Source: Nitrospiraceae bacterium (GTDB taxonomy: Bacteria; Nitrospirota; Nitrospiria; Nitrospirales; Nitrospiraceae). Taken from it: DNA of 32,712 bases. The stretch's first letter is position 1, and each line of letters starts with the position of its first letter. Shown one piece after another: positions 1 to 7,587 of this stretch. The notes under the pieces are model-generated. The model had not been told where the DNA came from. It searched no databases and saw only the letters and a program-made list of their open reading frames with translations. The stretch is taken from NCBI GenBank assembly GCA_005799365.1, contig SYGV01000003.1, positions 1 through 32,712 of the forward strand. Reading direction: 5' to 3'. The translations under genes were made by a program, and so were the position numbers.

Positions 1-1
1 C

Positions 2-241
2 TATCAAGGGTTTTCTCTGTTGACCGCCAATCAGGGGGTCCTGGTCGAGCCGGAGGTGCGGGCCATCGCCCGGCGGTTGGGAACCGGAGTCGCGCAAGTT
101 ATCTTCCGGTTTGCCATGCAGATCGGGATGCTGCCCTTGACTGGCACCACGAATCCCCAACACATGGCCGAAGACCTCCGGGCGGACCGGTTCACCCTCA
201 CCCCCGACGAACTCCGGCAGATCGAGACGATGGGGCTGTAG
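2..241 (+). CDS. Aldo/keto reductase, C-terminal fragment (partial at window edge)
   Basis: Open frame running in from the left edge and ending at TAG 239-241; the start codon lies outside the window, so about 79 C-terminal residues are seen. The order of features is that of the end of an NADPH-dependent aldo/keto reductase: an alanine-rich helix (AIARRLG), a helix carrying QVIFRFAMQ, then LPLTGTTNPQHMAEDL, which corresponds to the cofactor-binding P-x-x-G-T-T-N-P-x-H loop, and the closing helix with LTPDELRQIE. The catalytic Asp-Tyr-Lys-His residues would be upstream and cannot be checked. Substrate unknown. No terminator is obvious before the next promoter. Confidence 0.85.
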   Translation, partial: YQGFSLLTANQGVLVEPEVRAIARRLGTGVAQVIFRFAMQIGMLPLTGTTNPQHMAEDLRADRFTLTPDELRQIETMGL

Positions 242-281
242 CGGCATGCTCCGTTCCCGTCTGTGTCGTTGCGGCGTCACA

Positions 282-310
282 TTGCTTTATCGCGGCTGCT
301 GACTTAGAAT
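282..310 (+). promoter_or_regulatory. Sigma-70-like promoter for the DUF433/DUF5615 pair
   Basis: TTGCTT at 282-287 and TAGAAT at 305-310 are separated by exactly 17 bases, and the predicted start of transcription falls about 16 bases before the DUF433 start codon. A purine-rich ribosome site (GAGAGG, 321-326) follows. Promoter strength is inferred from the match only. Confidence 0.5.
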
Positions 311-333
311 CGGACGCAACGAGAGGACCAATT

Positions 334-555
334 ATGGCCGCTCCAACACCGTCGTTCATCACGTCGACGCCCGACATTCTCGGCGGCACGCCGGTCTTTC
401 GCGGAACGCGGGTGCCCGTGCAGACCCTCATCGAATACCTGGAGGGGGGCCAGACGATCGACGACTTCCTCGAAGGGTTCCCGACCGTCACCCGCGAACA
501 GGTGATTGCCTTTCTCGAAGAAGCCAAGGCCCGCATGGCGGCCATCGCTTCGTGA
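334..555 (+). CDS. DUF433 family antitoxin-like protein
   Basis: Small protein of 73 residues. It shows the DUF433 core, a winged-helix-like fold: DILGGTPVFRGTRVPVQTLIEYLEGGQ followed by a helix with FLEGFPTVTREQVIAFLEEA, here split as residues about 14-33 and 42-67. Family members are usually encoded just upstream of a DUF5615 PIN-like protein, as here, and are thought to act as the antitoxin and DNA-binding autoregulator. The ribosome site GAGAGG at 321-326 supports the ATG at 334. Its stop overlaps the next start by four bases (GTGA, 552-555), which implies coupled translation. Length and motifs are complete. Confidence 0.9.
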   Translation: MAAPTPSFITSTPDILGGTPVFRGTRVPVQTLIEYLEGGQTIDDFLEGFPTVTREQVIAFLEEAKARMAAIAS

Positions 556-872
556 GAGTGCTCCTCGACGAATGCATCGACCGTCGTTTGGCCAAGGATA
601 TCGAGGGCCATGATGTGGTCACTGTGCCCCAAGCCGGTTGGGCCGGCATCAAGAATGGGGACTTGCTCAGGCTCGCGCAAGAACGGTTTGATGTCTTTAT
701 CACCGCCGATCGCAACGTGTCTTTCCAGCAGCACCTGCCGCGCTTCACGATCGCCGTCATTGTGCTCGAAGCGCCGACCAATCGGTTGAAAGACCTCCGT
801 CCCTTGCTGCCTCAACTTCAGCAGATACTGCCGCTGGCCCCCAAAGGCGAAGTGCGCCGGGTGAGCCGGTAG
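552..872 (+). CDS. DUF5615 PIN-like toxin-family protein
   Basis: 106-residue protein starting at GTG 552, overlapping the DUF433 stop. The N-terminal MRVLLDECIDRRLA carries the first acidic residues of the PIN-like fold (Asp6, Glu7), and the middle has DGDLLR-like GDLLRLAQ and FITADRN, where an Asp in the third strand is the expected metal ligand. These match DUF5615, predicted to be Mg-dependent RNases related to VapC. With the upstream DUF433 gene it forms a two-gene toxin-antitoxin-like operon. Toxicity is inferred from the family; no target can be read from the sequence. The basic C-terminus (RRVSR) is unremarkable. Confidence 0.88.
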   Translation: MRVLLDECIDRRLAKDIEGHDVVTVPQAGWAGIKNGDLLRLAQERFDVFITADRNVSFQQHLPRFTIAVIVLEAPTNRLKDLRPLLPQLQQILPLAPKGEVRRVSR

Positions 873-882
873 AGGCGTTCTT

Positions 883-2130
883 GTGAAGATCGCCATCATC
901 GGCGGGGGGCCGGCCGGGCTCATGGCCGCGGAGTCGGCCGGCGCCGCCGGCGCCCACGTTGATCTGTACGATTCCATGGCCTCCGTCGGGCGCAAGTTCC
1001 TGCTGGCCGGCAAGGGTGGCTTGAACCTCACGCATGTGGAGCCGTCTGAGTCGTTTCTCGCTCGCTATGGCGCGCGTCGCCCGCAGATCGCCCCACTGCT
1101 GGCTTCGTTCGGCCAGGAGGAGCTGCGCGCCTGGGCGAAGGGGCTGGGCGTTGAGACCTTCGTGGGCACCTCCGGCCGCGTCTTTCCCGCCGATCTCAAG
1201 GCCGCGCCTCTGTTGCGCGCTTGGCTGCGGCGGTTGCGCCAGGCCGGCGTGACCGTCCATGTGCGCCATCGCTGGCGCGGCTGGGATGGGCAAGGGGCTC
1301 TGCGCTTTACGACGCAGCAGGGGCCGCGCACGGTTCAGGCCGATGCGGTGATCCTGGCATTGGGCGGCGGCAGTTGGCCCAAGCTCGGCTCCGACGGCGC
1401 CTGGGTGCCGCTGCTCGCCGGGCGCGGGGTTCCCATCGTGCCCTTGCGACCGGCGAACTGCGGCTTCGACGTCGGCGCGGTCGGAAGAATCGGATGGACC
1501 GACCACTTTCGCGCGAAGTTCGCCGGACAGCCGGTGAAGGCGGTGGCCGTGACCGTCAGGAACGTGGACGGCGTCGAGCTGCGGCACCAAGGCGAGTTCG
1601 TGGTCACGGAGACAGGCGTTGAAGGAGGCGTGATCTATGCGGTGTCCGCAAGCCTCCGCGACGAGATTCAGGCCAAGGGCGGTGCGACCCTCTCCCTCGA
1701 TCTCGCGCCGGACCGGGACTTGCCGCGGCTGATCCGCGACCTGTCGCAGCCGCGAGGGCCGCGCACGGTGACCAAGCAGCTCCAGAGCCGGGCGGGGATT
1801 GCTGGAGTGAAGGCGGGGCTCCTCCGGGAGGTCCTGCCGAAACAGGACTTTGCGGATCCGGCTCGGCTGGCCGCTTCCATCAAAGCCCTGCCGCTGCGGC
1901 TGATCGCCGCACGTCCGTTGGCGGAGGCCATCAGCACGGCCGGTGGAGTGGCCTTCGAGGCGCTGGATAAGCGGTTGATGGTCCGCGCCATCCCCGGCCT
2001 GTTCTGCGCGGGAGAAATGCTGGATTGGGAGGCGCCGACCGGCGGCTATCTTCTCACGGCCTGCTTCGCCACGGGCCTGGTGGCCGGCGCCGGGGCTGCG
2101 GCCTGGCTTCGTTCTTCCCGCAAGATGTGA
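883..2130 (+). CDS. FAD-dependent oxidoreductase, HI0933/TIGR03862-like flavoprotein
   Basis: 415-residue flavoprotein beginning at GTG 883, with AGAGGCG as a ribosome site just upstream. The N-terminus has the Rossmann dinucleotide-binding GGGPAG (residues 7-12), and GRKFLLAGKGGLNLTH (about 36-52) is the signature of the HI0933/BaiN group. A second glycine-rich strand, LGGGSWP, lies near residue 160, and the C-terminal FCAGEMLDWEAPTGGY closes the FAD site. The length fits TIGR03862 (about 400 residues). The physiological substrate of this subgroup is unsettled. It follows the toxin-like gene by 10 bases and may be read through from it, although the functions appear unrelated. Confidence 0.9.
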   Translation: MKIAIIGGGPAGLMAAESAGAAGAHVDLYDSMASVGRKFLLAGKGGLNLTHVEPSESFLARYGARRPQIAPLLASFGQEELRAWAKGLGVETFVGTSGRVFPADLKAAPLLRAWLRRLRQAGVTVHVRHRWRGWDGQGALRFTTQQGPRTVQADAVILALGGGSWPKLGSDGAWVPLLAGRGVPIVPLRPANCGFDVGAVGRIGWTDHFRAKFAGQPVKAVAVTVRNVDGVELRHQGEFVVTETGVEGGVIYAVSASLRDEIQAKGGATLSLDLAPDRDLPRLIRDLSQPRGPRTVTKQLQSRAGIAGVKAGLLREVLPKQDFADPARLAASIKALPLRLIAARPLAEAISTAGGVAFEALDKRLMVRAIPGLFCAGEMLDWEAPTGGYLLTACFATGLVAGAGAAAWLRSSRKM

Positions 2131-2150
2131 CAAGGGTCTGGATTTTTGCG

Positions 2151-3257
2151 ATGAATCATGCCCATGATGCCCCGATGAACCAGCGAAATCTCTTCGCCAT
2201 CGGCTTCTTTGCCGTCCTCCTGGTCCTGCTCTGGCAGATCGTGCTGATGTTCCAGCCGTTCCTGCTGCCGACCGTCTGGGCGATCATCCTAGCGCACCTG
2301 ATGTTTCCGCTGCACGGCCGGTTGACGACCCTCTTCCGGGGGAACGTCGCGGTCTCGGCGGCGCTGCTGACTGTCGGCATCATGCTGTTGGTGGTGGCGC
2401 CGCTCGTCGCGATGGGGTTCCTGCTGGTCGATGAGGCCCGGGTTGCGCAGACGACGATCGCCGCCTGGATTCAATCGGGCGGCGTCCAGCGGCTGCCGGA
2501 GCAATTATCCGCGCTGCCGCTGATGGGGGCGCGGGGGCAGGAATGGCTCGGCTGGTTTGTCGTGACGCAGGGGAACCTGGACGAGTTTTTCCTGGGCAGC
2601 GCCAAGGCCCTCAAGCAGTTTCTCGTGGATGAGGTCACCGGGGTCGTCACGAACGTGTTCCTGCTCAGCGTCAATTTCCTCGTCATGATCCTGGTGTTGT
2701 TCTTTCTATTCAAGGACGGGACGAGACTGCTCGAAGGCTTCTACCGGATGGTGCCGCTCGGCAAGTCGCACAAGACGAGGATTTTTGCCCGGCTGGACCA
2801 GACCCTGCGGGCGGTCGTCAAGGGCATCCTGGTCGCGGCGGTCGCTCAGGGCTTTGCCGCGGGGCTGGCGTACGCGGTGCTCGGGGTCCCGTTCCCGATG
2901 TTCCTGACCGCGCTGACGATGGTGCTCGCGCCCCTGCCGGTCGGCGGCACGGCGTTGATCTGGGGGCCGGTCGTCCTCTATCTCTGGTGGGTGGGACCTC
3001 TGTGGAAGGCGCTGGTGATGCTGGCCTGGGGCGCGGGCATTGTGACGACGGTGGACACGGTGCTGAAACCCTGGCTGATCGGGCAGGGCGCCCAGATTCC
3101 GGTCCTCTTCATGTTCTTCAGCATCGTGGGCGGGCTGGCTGTCTACGGCATCGTCGGACTCTTCCTCGGGCCGATCATCGTGGGACTCTTGCACACGGCC
3201 ATCCACATCTACCGCGAGGAATACGGCGGCGAGGAGTCTCCTGCCGGAGGGGCCTAG
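2151..3257 (+). CDS. AI-2E family transporter (YdiK/PerM-like permease)
   Basis: 368-residue integral membrane protein if started at ATG 2151; an in-frame ATG at 2175 is an alternative, and neither has a strong ribosome site. It shows the AI-2E/PF01594 layout: two N-terminal hydrophobic helices (FAIGFFAVLLVLLW and the segment around FQPFLLPTVWAIILAH), a third around residues 60-90, a long amphipathic stretch, then LVMILVLFFLFKDG and four or five further membrane segments ending with IVGLFLGPIIVGLLH. Members export varied small molecules or ions, and the quorum-sensing name is historical. The in-frame open stretch upstream overlaps the flavoprotein end and was not used. Confidence 0.88.
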   Translation: MNHAHDAPMNQRNLFAIGFFAVLLVLLWQIVLMFQPFLLPTVWAIILAHLMFPLHGRLTTLFRGNVAVSAALLTVGIMLLVVAPLVAMGFLLVDEARVAQTTIAAWIQSGGVQRLPEQLSALPLMGARGQEWLGWFVVTQGNLDEFFLGSAKALKQFLVDEVTGVVTNVFLLSVNFLVMILVLFFLFKDGTRLLEGFYRMVPLGKSHKTRIFARLDQTLRAVVKGILVAAVAQGFAAGLAYAVLGVPFPMFLTALTMVLAPLPVGGTALIWGPVVLYLWWVGPLWKALVMLAWGAGIVTTVDTVLKPWLIGQGAQIPVLFMFFSIVGGLAVYGIVGLFLGPIIVGLLHTAIHIYREEYGGEESPAGGA

Positions 3258-3362
3258 CGCCGTCCGCATGAAGCCCAAGCGGTTCATTGCGGTCACGGTC
3301 CCGATACGCTCGCGCGCCGGCGGGACGTCTGTGCCGATTGCATCGGCGGCCGATCGAGGCCG

Positions 3363-3386
3363 GCGAACTTTTTCAACAGCCTGTTA
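3363..3386 (-). repeat. Post-stop dispersed motif (CAGGCTGTTGAAAAAG type)
   Basis: Read on the minus strand, the stop codon TAA of the next gene (3384-3386) is followed at once by CAGGCTGTTGAAAAAG. The same arrangement, stop codon then a CAG-C-T-TGAAAAAG string, occurs at 25403-25421. Two copies immediately after stop codons suggest a dispersed intergenic element rather than chance; function unknown. Confidence 0.5.
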
Positions 3387-3773
3387 GCCCTTCGCCGCGC
3401 CCTGCCACAGCATGTCGTACCCCAGTTCCTTGGTCTCGGAGCACATGGAGGCCAGGGCGGCGAACTTGCTGTTGAAGATTTCGTCGGCATGGGACGTTTC
3501 GTGCGCCTCGAACGATTGCCAGTAGGTCACGATCGCATAATGGTCGTCGGCGGTCTTGGCTGCGTTCAGAGAGCCTTCGTCGGAGACGAAGCCGGAGAAC
3601 TTGAACACCTGCCCGGCGAGAAAGCCCCCGTTGTTTCCCCCGTAGGTTTCCTTGACGACCATGCACAGTTCCCCGACAGCCATCTCCACCTGCTCGAAGG
3701 TGACGCCGGGTTTGAGCGTGACGGCGTTGAACAGCATTTTGGCTCCGAAGGGGATGGTGATGGGACCGAACAT
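3384..3773 (-). CDS. Hypothetical protein, dimeric alpha-beta-barrel-like
   Basis: 129-residue cytosolic protein. The start at 3773 is chosen because AGGAGG sits seven bases upstream; the same frame stays open far upstream but there only mirrors the nitrilase gene. The pattern of a strand (MLFNAVTLKPG), a helix (TFEQVEMAVGELCMVVKE), strands with YAIVTYW, then a helix with EAHETSHADEIFNSKF resembles antibiotic-biosynthesis-monooxygenase/DABB folds, in which a small ligand sits in the barrel. I cannot assign a family with certainty and no catalytic residue can be named. It lies 38 bases downstream of the exported nitrilase and could share its transcript. Confidence 0.7.
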   Translation of the reverse strand: MFGPITIPFGAKMLFNAVTLKPGVTFEQVEMAVGELCMVVKETYGGNNGGFLAGQVFKFSGFVSDEGSLNAAKTADDHYAIVTYWQSFEAHETSHADEIFNSKFAALASMCSETKELGYDMLWQGAAKG

Positions 3774-3811
3774 GGCAGCCTCCTCACGAATAGAATCGGG
3801 TGCGACGGTCC

Positions 3812-4678
3812 CTACGGGTAGACCGTCTGATACTCCTGCCTGGCCAGCGTCCTGGCCTGCAGGTCCCAGTCGACGATAAAAATCGCCGACCGATCCGAGG
3901 ACAGGGACAGCAGACGCCGCCCGTCCTTGACCACCACCGTTTCGGCCTTGGTGAAGTCGAGCGTCTTGTCCGGCCCGGTCCGATTGCAGACGAGGAGCGG
4001 GAGCCCCGTGTCGCCGGTGCAACGTTCCCATTCGCCGTTCGGCCCGTGCAGCCCCGGCGCCCAGGCAGCGGCCGACACCAACAGTTCCGCTCCTTGCGCC
4101 TTGAGGCTCTTGCAAATCTCCGGTCCATAGGCATCGGCGCAAATCAGCATTCCGATACGGTTGAACGGCAGGACCGGGACGGCGACTGCCTGTTCGCCAG
4201 GGGTCGACCAGGCTTCCGATCCCACGCGCAGGGTGTGGATTTTTCGATGGGCTCCGAGGATGAGCCCGTCCGCATCGATCACGAACAGGCTGTTGTGGAG
4301 TTTGCCGGACTCGCGGTCCCGTTCCGGGTGGGACAGAAACAGGGTCACGCGCAGGCGGGCGGCCAGCCGGCACATATCCGCCATCCAGGGGTCCGGCTGC
4401 GGCAGGATCCAGTCGGTGCCCAGACTGTTGGCGAAGGTATAGCCGGTGAGGCAGAGTTCGGGCGTGACGATCCAGGTTGCGCCGTGGCCTGCCGCGCGGG
4501 CGACCGCCGTTTCGACGAGCCGGCGATTGTGAGCCAGGTTGCCTGGCAGCGGGGCGAGGTGCAGGAAGGCTATGCGCAAGGTCTGTCCCGCCGGCTCCGC
4601 CGGCGCGCGTGACGTCAGCGCGGCGGCGGCGGCGAGGCCCAGGCCGGCTTGGAGCACTTGTCGTCGCGTAAACGCCAT
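3812..4678 (-). CDS. Tat-exported carbon-nitrogen hydrolase (nitrilase superfamily)
   Basis: 288 residues. The N-terminus TRRQVLQAGLGLAAAAAL is a twin-arginine signal (Arg5-Arg6 followed by a hydrophobic helix), so export to the periplasm is likely. The mature part has the complete nitrilase Glu-Lys-Cys triad: Glu74 in TPELCLTGY, Lys146 in HRKIH and Cys180 in MLICADAYGPE. The superfamily cleaves amide or nitrile C-N bonds. Periplasmic members are less common than cytosolic ones, and no substrate can be assigned. A short signal-less version starting later is unlikely because the core would lose its first strand. Neighbours: FKBP isomerase 39 bases upstream and the barrel-like protein downstream, all in one direction. 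Confidence 0.88.
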   Translation of the reverse strand: MAFTRRQVLQAGLGLAAAAALTSRAPAEPAGQTLRIAFLHLAPLPGNLAHNRRLVETAVARAAGHGATWIVTPELCLTGYTFANSLGTDWILPQPDPWMADMCRLAARLRVTLFLSHPERDRESGKLHNSLFVIDADGLILGAHRKIHTLRVGSEAWSTPGEQAVAVPVLPFNRIGMLICADAYGPEICKSLKAQGAELLVSAAAWAPGLHGPNGEWERCTGDTGLPLLVCNRTGPDKTLDFTKAETVVVKDGRRLLSLSSDRSAIFIVDWDLQARTLARQEYQTVYP

Positions 4679-4717
4679 GGCCGTGTCATCTTCCGTGGCC
4701 GGCAGCCGTCCGACCCG

Positions 4718-5416
4718 TCATGGCTTGACGATGTCGAGCAGCTCGATCTCGAAGGTGAGCGTCGCGCCCGGCTTGATCTGCGGCGGCGCGCCTCGGTCCC
4801 CGTAGGCCAAGTCGGACGGGCAGACGAGCCGGCTCTTGCCGCCTACTTTCATCTTCGGCACCGCCTGCGTCCAGCAGGGGATCACGTTGGCCAGCGGGAA
4901 CGTCACCGGCTCATGCCGCTGCACGGAACTGTCGAACACGGTGCCGTCGATGAGCGTGCCATGGTAGTGGACCTTGACCGAATCCGACGCTTTGGGCGAG
5001 GCGCCGGTGCCTGGCTTGATCGTCTTGAGCACATAGCCTGTGTCGCCTTTCGTCGCGCCCGGTTCTGCCGCCGCCTTGGCGAGAAACGCGGCACCGGCTT
5101 TCTTCTCGCCTTCCGCCCCGGCCGCCATGCGCGCTTGCTCTGCCGCCATCCGCGCCTGTCGAATTTGTTGGATCTTGGGGCCGTAAGTCTGGAGATCCGC
5201 CTTGGGTTGCCGCTTGAGCACGCCGTCCGTCAGCCCGGCCTTGACGAACTCGAACTCGGCCTCGGTCAGCGCAAACCCACTCACGTTCTGGCTGATGGCC
5301 AGGCCCAAGGCGTAGAAGGTCTTCTGCTCGTCAGTCGTTGGATCGGCCGCGCGGGCCGAGGCAACCGAAGCCCCGATGCAGAGCAGGGCCGTGAGGAGCA
5401 TCATCGTCGTGCGCAT
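4718..5416 (-). CDS. FKBP-type peptidyl-prolyl isomerase with N-terminal domain (Mip/FkpA-like)
   Basis: 232 residues from the ATG at 5416, which has AAAGGA about eight bases upstream; the longer open frame upstream lacks coding character. Residues 1-23 are a Sec signal peptide ending near ASARA, so the protein is periplasmic. Residues about 30-125 are the helical FKBP_N dimerisation part (FYALGLAISQNV), with an Ala/Arg-rich coiled-coil-like stretch. Residues about 140-232 are the FKBP catalytic domain: VKVHYHGTLIDGTVFDSS, LANVIPCW in place of the usual V-I-P-G-W, and a terminal FEIELLDI. The Gly-to-Cys change in the VIPGW loop is odd, but the Trp floor of the active site is retained. Confidence 0.92.
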   Translation of the reverse strand: MRTTMMLLTALLCIGASVASARAADPTTDEQKTFYALGLAISQNVSGFALTEAEFEFVKAGLTDGVLKRQPKADLQTYGPKIQQIRQARMAAEQARMAAGAEGEKKAGAAFLAKAAAEPGATKGDTGYVLKTIKPGTGASPKASDSVKVHYHGTLIDGTVFDSSVQRHEPVTFPLANVIPCWTQAVPKMKVGGKSRLVCPSDLAYGDRGAPPQIKPGATLTFEIELLDIVKP

Positions 5417-5621
5417 AATAATCCTTTCGTGAGCCTGAACGGGTGCAGGTGTCGGGAAATATGTATCACACTTGCCAGCCGACAAGGAACGCATCTTGCG
5501 CAGCCGGTTGCGATCGGCCGTGTGGGGCGCGAAGGCCCTGGTCCGGTCCGATGGGGACGATGCGGGTGGGGTTGCCGTCGTCGTGGGTGCCGTAGTGGTG
5601 CCGCTTGATGTGCCTGGCCGG

Positions 5622-7475
5622 TCATGTCCCTGTGCTTCCGACTGACTGGCCCCGCTTGTCTTCCAGATCCGCCCAGCGGGCGTAGAGCTGCTCCACCGCC
5701 GTTCGGGCTTCGTCCAGCGCGGTGCACCGGGCGTGGAGCGCGGCCGCATCGGAGGCGACCGCCGGGTCCTCCACCGCCGCCCTGCAGGCGGCGAGGGTTG
5801 CCTCCGCCCGGAGGATGGTCTGTTCCATCTTGCTCCATTCCTGTTGCTCGCGATAGGAGAGCCCTTTTCGTTTCGGCGCGGGCGTCGCCGCTTCGGCTTC
5901 GGCCTGATCCCGTTTCGTATTGCACGGCCCCTCCGATGCCGGGCCGGTTTCGGCCTTCCGCGCCTGGGCCGTTTCCCATTGCGCATAGTCGGCGAACCAT
6001 TCGGCGCGGCCGGTCCCGTCCAGCGCCAGGAGCCTGGTGGAGACTCGGTCCAGAAGCCAGCGATCGTGCGTCACCAGGACGAGCGCGCCGGGAAACTCCA
6101 GCAGACTTTCTTCCAGCACGTCGAGCGTGGGAATGTCCAGGTCGTTCGTGGGCTCGTCGAGGATGAGCAGGTCCGCCGGCCGGAGCATGAGCCGCGCGAT
6201 CAGCAGCCGCGCCTGTTCGCCGCCGGACAGCCGGGAGACCGGCAGGTCCAGTTGCTCCGGCCGAAACAGAAACCGCTTGGCCCAGGAGACCAGATGCACC
6301 GACCGGTCCCGATAGACCACGGCGTCGCCCGACGGCGCCAGCGTCCGCCGGAGCGTGGCGGTTTGGTCCAGCGAGTCGCGGTGCTGTTCGAAGGAGACGA
6401 CCCGGAGGCCCTCCGCCCGGACGATGGCGCCCTCGTCCGGCTCCAGCGTGCCGGCCAGGAGCCGCAGCAGCGTGGTTTTGCCGCTGCCATTGGGCCCCAG
6501 CAGGCCGAGGCACCGGCCCGGGCCCAACAGCAGGTCCAGGTCTTTCACGATGGGCCGGCCGCCCAGGGATTTGCCGAGCCGGTGCGCGACCACCAGCTGT
6601 TTGGACTTGCGTCCGGACGAGACGAAGTCGATCCCGGCCTGGGCCTGCGCCGCCCGGGCCTGGGCCCGATCCAGCTCGTCGATCAACTGTCCGGCCGACT
6701 CCACCCTGGCTTTCGCCTTGGTCGTGCGGGCTTTCGGCCCGCGGCGCAGCCACTCCACTTCGCGCCGGACGCGGTTGGCCAGCGAGGCCTGCGCGTCGGC
6801 CTGCGCCAGGAGCCGGGCGTCCCGTTGCTCCAGGAAGTCGCTGTACCGCCCCTTGGCTTCGAAGACGCCATCGGGGTAGCAGCGGTTCAGTTCCAGCATG
6901 CGCGAGACCACGGACTCCAGAAAGCGGCGGTCGTGGCTCACCACGAGAAAGGCGCGCGCCCGGGCCTGCAGCAGAGCTTCCAGCCAGAGGATGCCGTCGA
7001 CGTCCAGATGGTTTGTCGGTTCGTCCATCAGCAGGACGTCCGGTTCCGACAGCAGCGCCCGCACGATGGCGAGGCGCTTCTTCGATCCTCCGGAGAGCGT
7101 GGCGATTGGTTGGTCGGCGGCGGGGAACGAGCCGATGCTCAAGGCCTTGGCGACGCGGCCGGCCTGCTCATGGGGATCGAGCCCCTCCGCGTCCAGCGCC
7201 TGCGCGAGCGCCTCCTCGACCGTCACGCCTGCGGCGAATGTCGGGTCCTGCGGCACGTAGCCCACGCGCAGTTGCCGGCGCATGGACCGCGTGCCGCAGT
7301 CCGGTTCTTCGAGGCCCGCGAGAATCTTGAGCAAGGTGGATTTGCCGGAGCCGTTGGGCCCGACCAGGCCCACATGATCGCCTTCGAACAGGGCCAGGGA
7401 CAGGTCGTCGAATAGGGGCTTCACCCCGTAGGTCTTGCTGATGGACTCGCAACTCAACAGAATCGTCGGTGCCAT
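5622..7475 (-). CDS. uup: ABC-F ATPase, Uup-like
   Basis: 617 residues from ATG 7475, with AGAGGAA upstream. Two ABC ATPase modules lack membrane segments, as in ABC-F proteins. The first Walker A is GPNGSGKST at 39-47, with LSGGSKKRLAIVRAL and LLMDEPTNHLD downstream. The second Walker A is GPNGSGKTT, with LSGGEQARLLIARL and LILDEPTNDLD. The interdomain linker is charged and Ala/Arg rich (the region around RRGPKARTTKAKA is typical of Uup). A C-terminal helical extension after an Ala/Glu/Lys-rich tether matches the DNA- and ribosome-associated coiled coil of Uup. ABC-F proteins act on ribosomes, and Uup also affects precise transposon excision, which is relevant here only by family knowledge. 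Confidence 0.9.
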   Translation of the reverse strand: MAPTILLSCESISKTYGVKPLFDDLSLALFEGDHVGLVGPNGSGKSTLLKILAGLEEPDCGTRSMRRQLRVGYVPQDPTFAAGVTVEEALAQALDAEGLDPHEQAGRVAKALSIGSFPAADQPIATLSGGSKKRLAIVRALLSEPDVLLMDEPTNHLDVDGILWLEALLQARARAFLVVSHDRRFLESVVSRMLELNRCYPDGVFEAKGRYSDFLEQRDARLLAQADAQASLANRVRREVEWLRRGPKARTTKAKARVESAGQLIDELDRAQARAAQAQAGIDFVSSGRKSKQLVVAHRLGKSLGGRPIVKDLDLLLGPGRCLGLLGPNGSGKTTLLRLLAGTLEPDEGAIVRAEGLRVVSFEQHRDSLDQTATLRRTLAPSGDAVVYRDRSVHLVSWAKRFLFRPEQLDLPVSRLSGGEQARLLIARLMLRPADLLILDEPTNDLDIPTLDVLEESLLEFPGALVLVTHDRWLLDRVSTRLLALDGTGRAEWFADYAQWETAQARKAETGPASEGPCNTKRDQAEAEAATPAPKRKGLSYREQQEWSKMEQTILRAEATLAACRAAVEDPAVASDAAALHARCTALDEARTAVEQLYARWADLEDKRGQSVGSTGT

Positions 7476-7587
7476 GGTTCCTCTTTTCTCAACCGCCGGC
7501 CGCACGATCGCACAAATCGGCGAACCAGGTCCAGCCTGGCCGGCGATCGCGGCTGATCGCGGGGAGCCGGGACTTGGTCGGCGCCGT

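Noticed and set aside
757-2133. Long minus-strand open frame opposite the flavoprotein gene
   Set aside because: High-GC shadow frame: its residues are Arg/Gly/Pro/His rich, there is no domain or ribosome site, and the plus-strand gene has clear FAD motifs.
2025-2150. N-terminal extension of the AI-2E permease
   Set aside because: Would overlap the flavoprotein gene by over 100 bases and adds non-membrane, Arg/Gly-rich residues.
3384-4373. Very long start for the small barrel-like protein
   Set aside because: The extra N-terminus overlaps the nitrilase in another frame, whereas AGGAGG stands before the ATG at 3773.
5733-7415. 560-codon plus-strand frame opposite the ABC-F gene
   Set aside because: Antisense shadow of a long coding sequence; Gln/Arg/Gly-rich with no recognisable fold.
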